Assembly (NCBI GenBank): GCA_030600525.1
Contig: JAUVLX010000276.1
Location: 1-5,062, forward strand
Direction of reading: 5' to 3'
DNA from: Desulfobulbus sp.
GTDB lineage: Bacteria; Desulfobacterota; Desulfobulbia; Desulfobulbales; Desulfobulbaceae
Length of the DNA stretch: 5,062 bases
Below, in pieces: positions 4,782 to 5,062 of the stretch (its first letter is position 1; each line of letters opens with the position of its first letter). Both the position numbers and the translations under genes were made by a program. The notes under the pieces are model-generated. The model was not told the origin of the DNA, searched no databases, and saw nothing but the letters and a program-made list of their open reading frames with translations.

Positions 4782-5062
4782 TCACCAAATTTGCCCTACC
4801 TCTAACGCTGTTCCCTCTTTACATGGCGGAAGAACACCAGCAGAAACATTTATATAATCTATTTTAGTTTCAAAATCACTACCAGATGAATTGTAAGCTG
4901 TTAATGTAACTGTATATAATCCAATATTATCAAACTGAACACGAGGATGTTGTGTATATTGATCTGTTCCTTCTCTATAACTAATTGTTATAGGAGAAAA
5001 CTCCCATTTCCATGATGTTGGTCCATTCTTAGATAAATCAGTGAAATCTACTATATCATCTG
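4782..5062 (-). CDS. PKD-domain protein, C-terminal end (runs off the window)
   Basis: The minus strand is open from the right edge to a TGA at 4784-4782, giving 92 complete codons of the C-terminus; the start lies beyond 5062. The sequence is a PKD (polycystic kidney disease) beta-sandwich domain. It has VDFTDLS at residues 4-10 of the visible part, SWKWEFSP where WDFGDG is typical, then VQFDNIGLYTVTLTAYNSSG (41-60) and the last strand DYINV (68-72). PKD domains are extracellular or periplasmic adhesion and carbohydrate-binding modules. The WxFSP variant with GT..Y.Q.P is one I associate with large Bacteroidetes-type surface proteins. After the domain come about 20 residues (PPCKEGTALEVGQIW), so this may be the natural end or a truncation. 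The codons are strongly AT-biased (ATA, TTA, ACA, AGA), unlike the HyuA gene, which suggests acquisition by transfer. Confidence 0.8.
   Translation of the reverse strand, partial: DDIVDFTDLSKNGPTSWKWEFSPITISYREGTDQYTQHPRVQFDNIGLYTVTLTAYNSSGSDFETKIDYINVSAGVLPPCKEGTALEVGQIW

Noticed and set aside
4672..4857. Plus-strand frame downstream of the outer-membrane protein gene
   Set aside because: It begins at the hairpin, has no ribosome binding site and runs antisense over the PKD-domain gene end.

Overview
The window looks like chromosomal DNA of a Gram-negative bacterium. The main evidence is an outer-membrane beta-barrel protein with a Sec signal peptide and a C-terminal phenylalanine, together with tRNA genes that encode their own CCA ends. 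A member of Desulfobacterota or another proteobacterial lineage is plausible from the style of the genes and the extragenic repeats, but nothing here fixes the taxon.

Positions 1-941 hold no gene I can defend. They contain a direct repeat of at least 187 bp with a 435-bp period (1-187 and 436-622). Between and after the copies lie a short REP-like stem (195-217), a perfect hairpin found only in the second copy (571-603) and a stretch with several competing stems (688-778). A rho-independent terminator (898-934) then ends tRNA-Pro(UGG), which lies on the minus strand (942-1019).

Positions 1020-1631 separate two divergently transcribed tRNA genes, tRNA-Pro(UGG) and tRNA-Asn(GUU, 1632-1707). 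Each has a candidate promoter with a 17-bp spacer and the same -10 hexamer, TAGATA. Between the promoters sits the most striking feature of the window: a 181-bp imperfect palindrome (1308-1488) with 25-bp terminal inverted repeats, flanked by TAA on both sides. It resembles a MITE or another non-autonomous foldback element.

Positions 1708-3679 hold the tRNA-Asn terminator, a 15-bp perfect inverted repeat (1887-1945), and a 543-aa ATP-grasp-unrelated ASKHA-fold protein of the hydantoinase/oxoprolinase (HyuA) family. The HyuA gene has no visible Shine-Dalgarno site, no hyuB partner in the window, and a short C-terminus.

Positions 3680-5062 hold a 236-aa outer-membrane beta-barrel protein of unknown function on the plus strand. 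Converging on it from the right edge is the C-terminal end of a PKD-domain protein on the minus strand, which is much richer in A+T than the HyuA gene. A hairpin between the two (4675-4708) may terminate transcription from both sides. No two protein genes here form an obvious operon. The window reads as independent transcription units separated by repeat-rich spacers.
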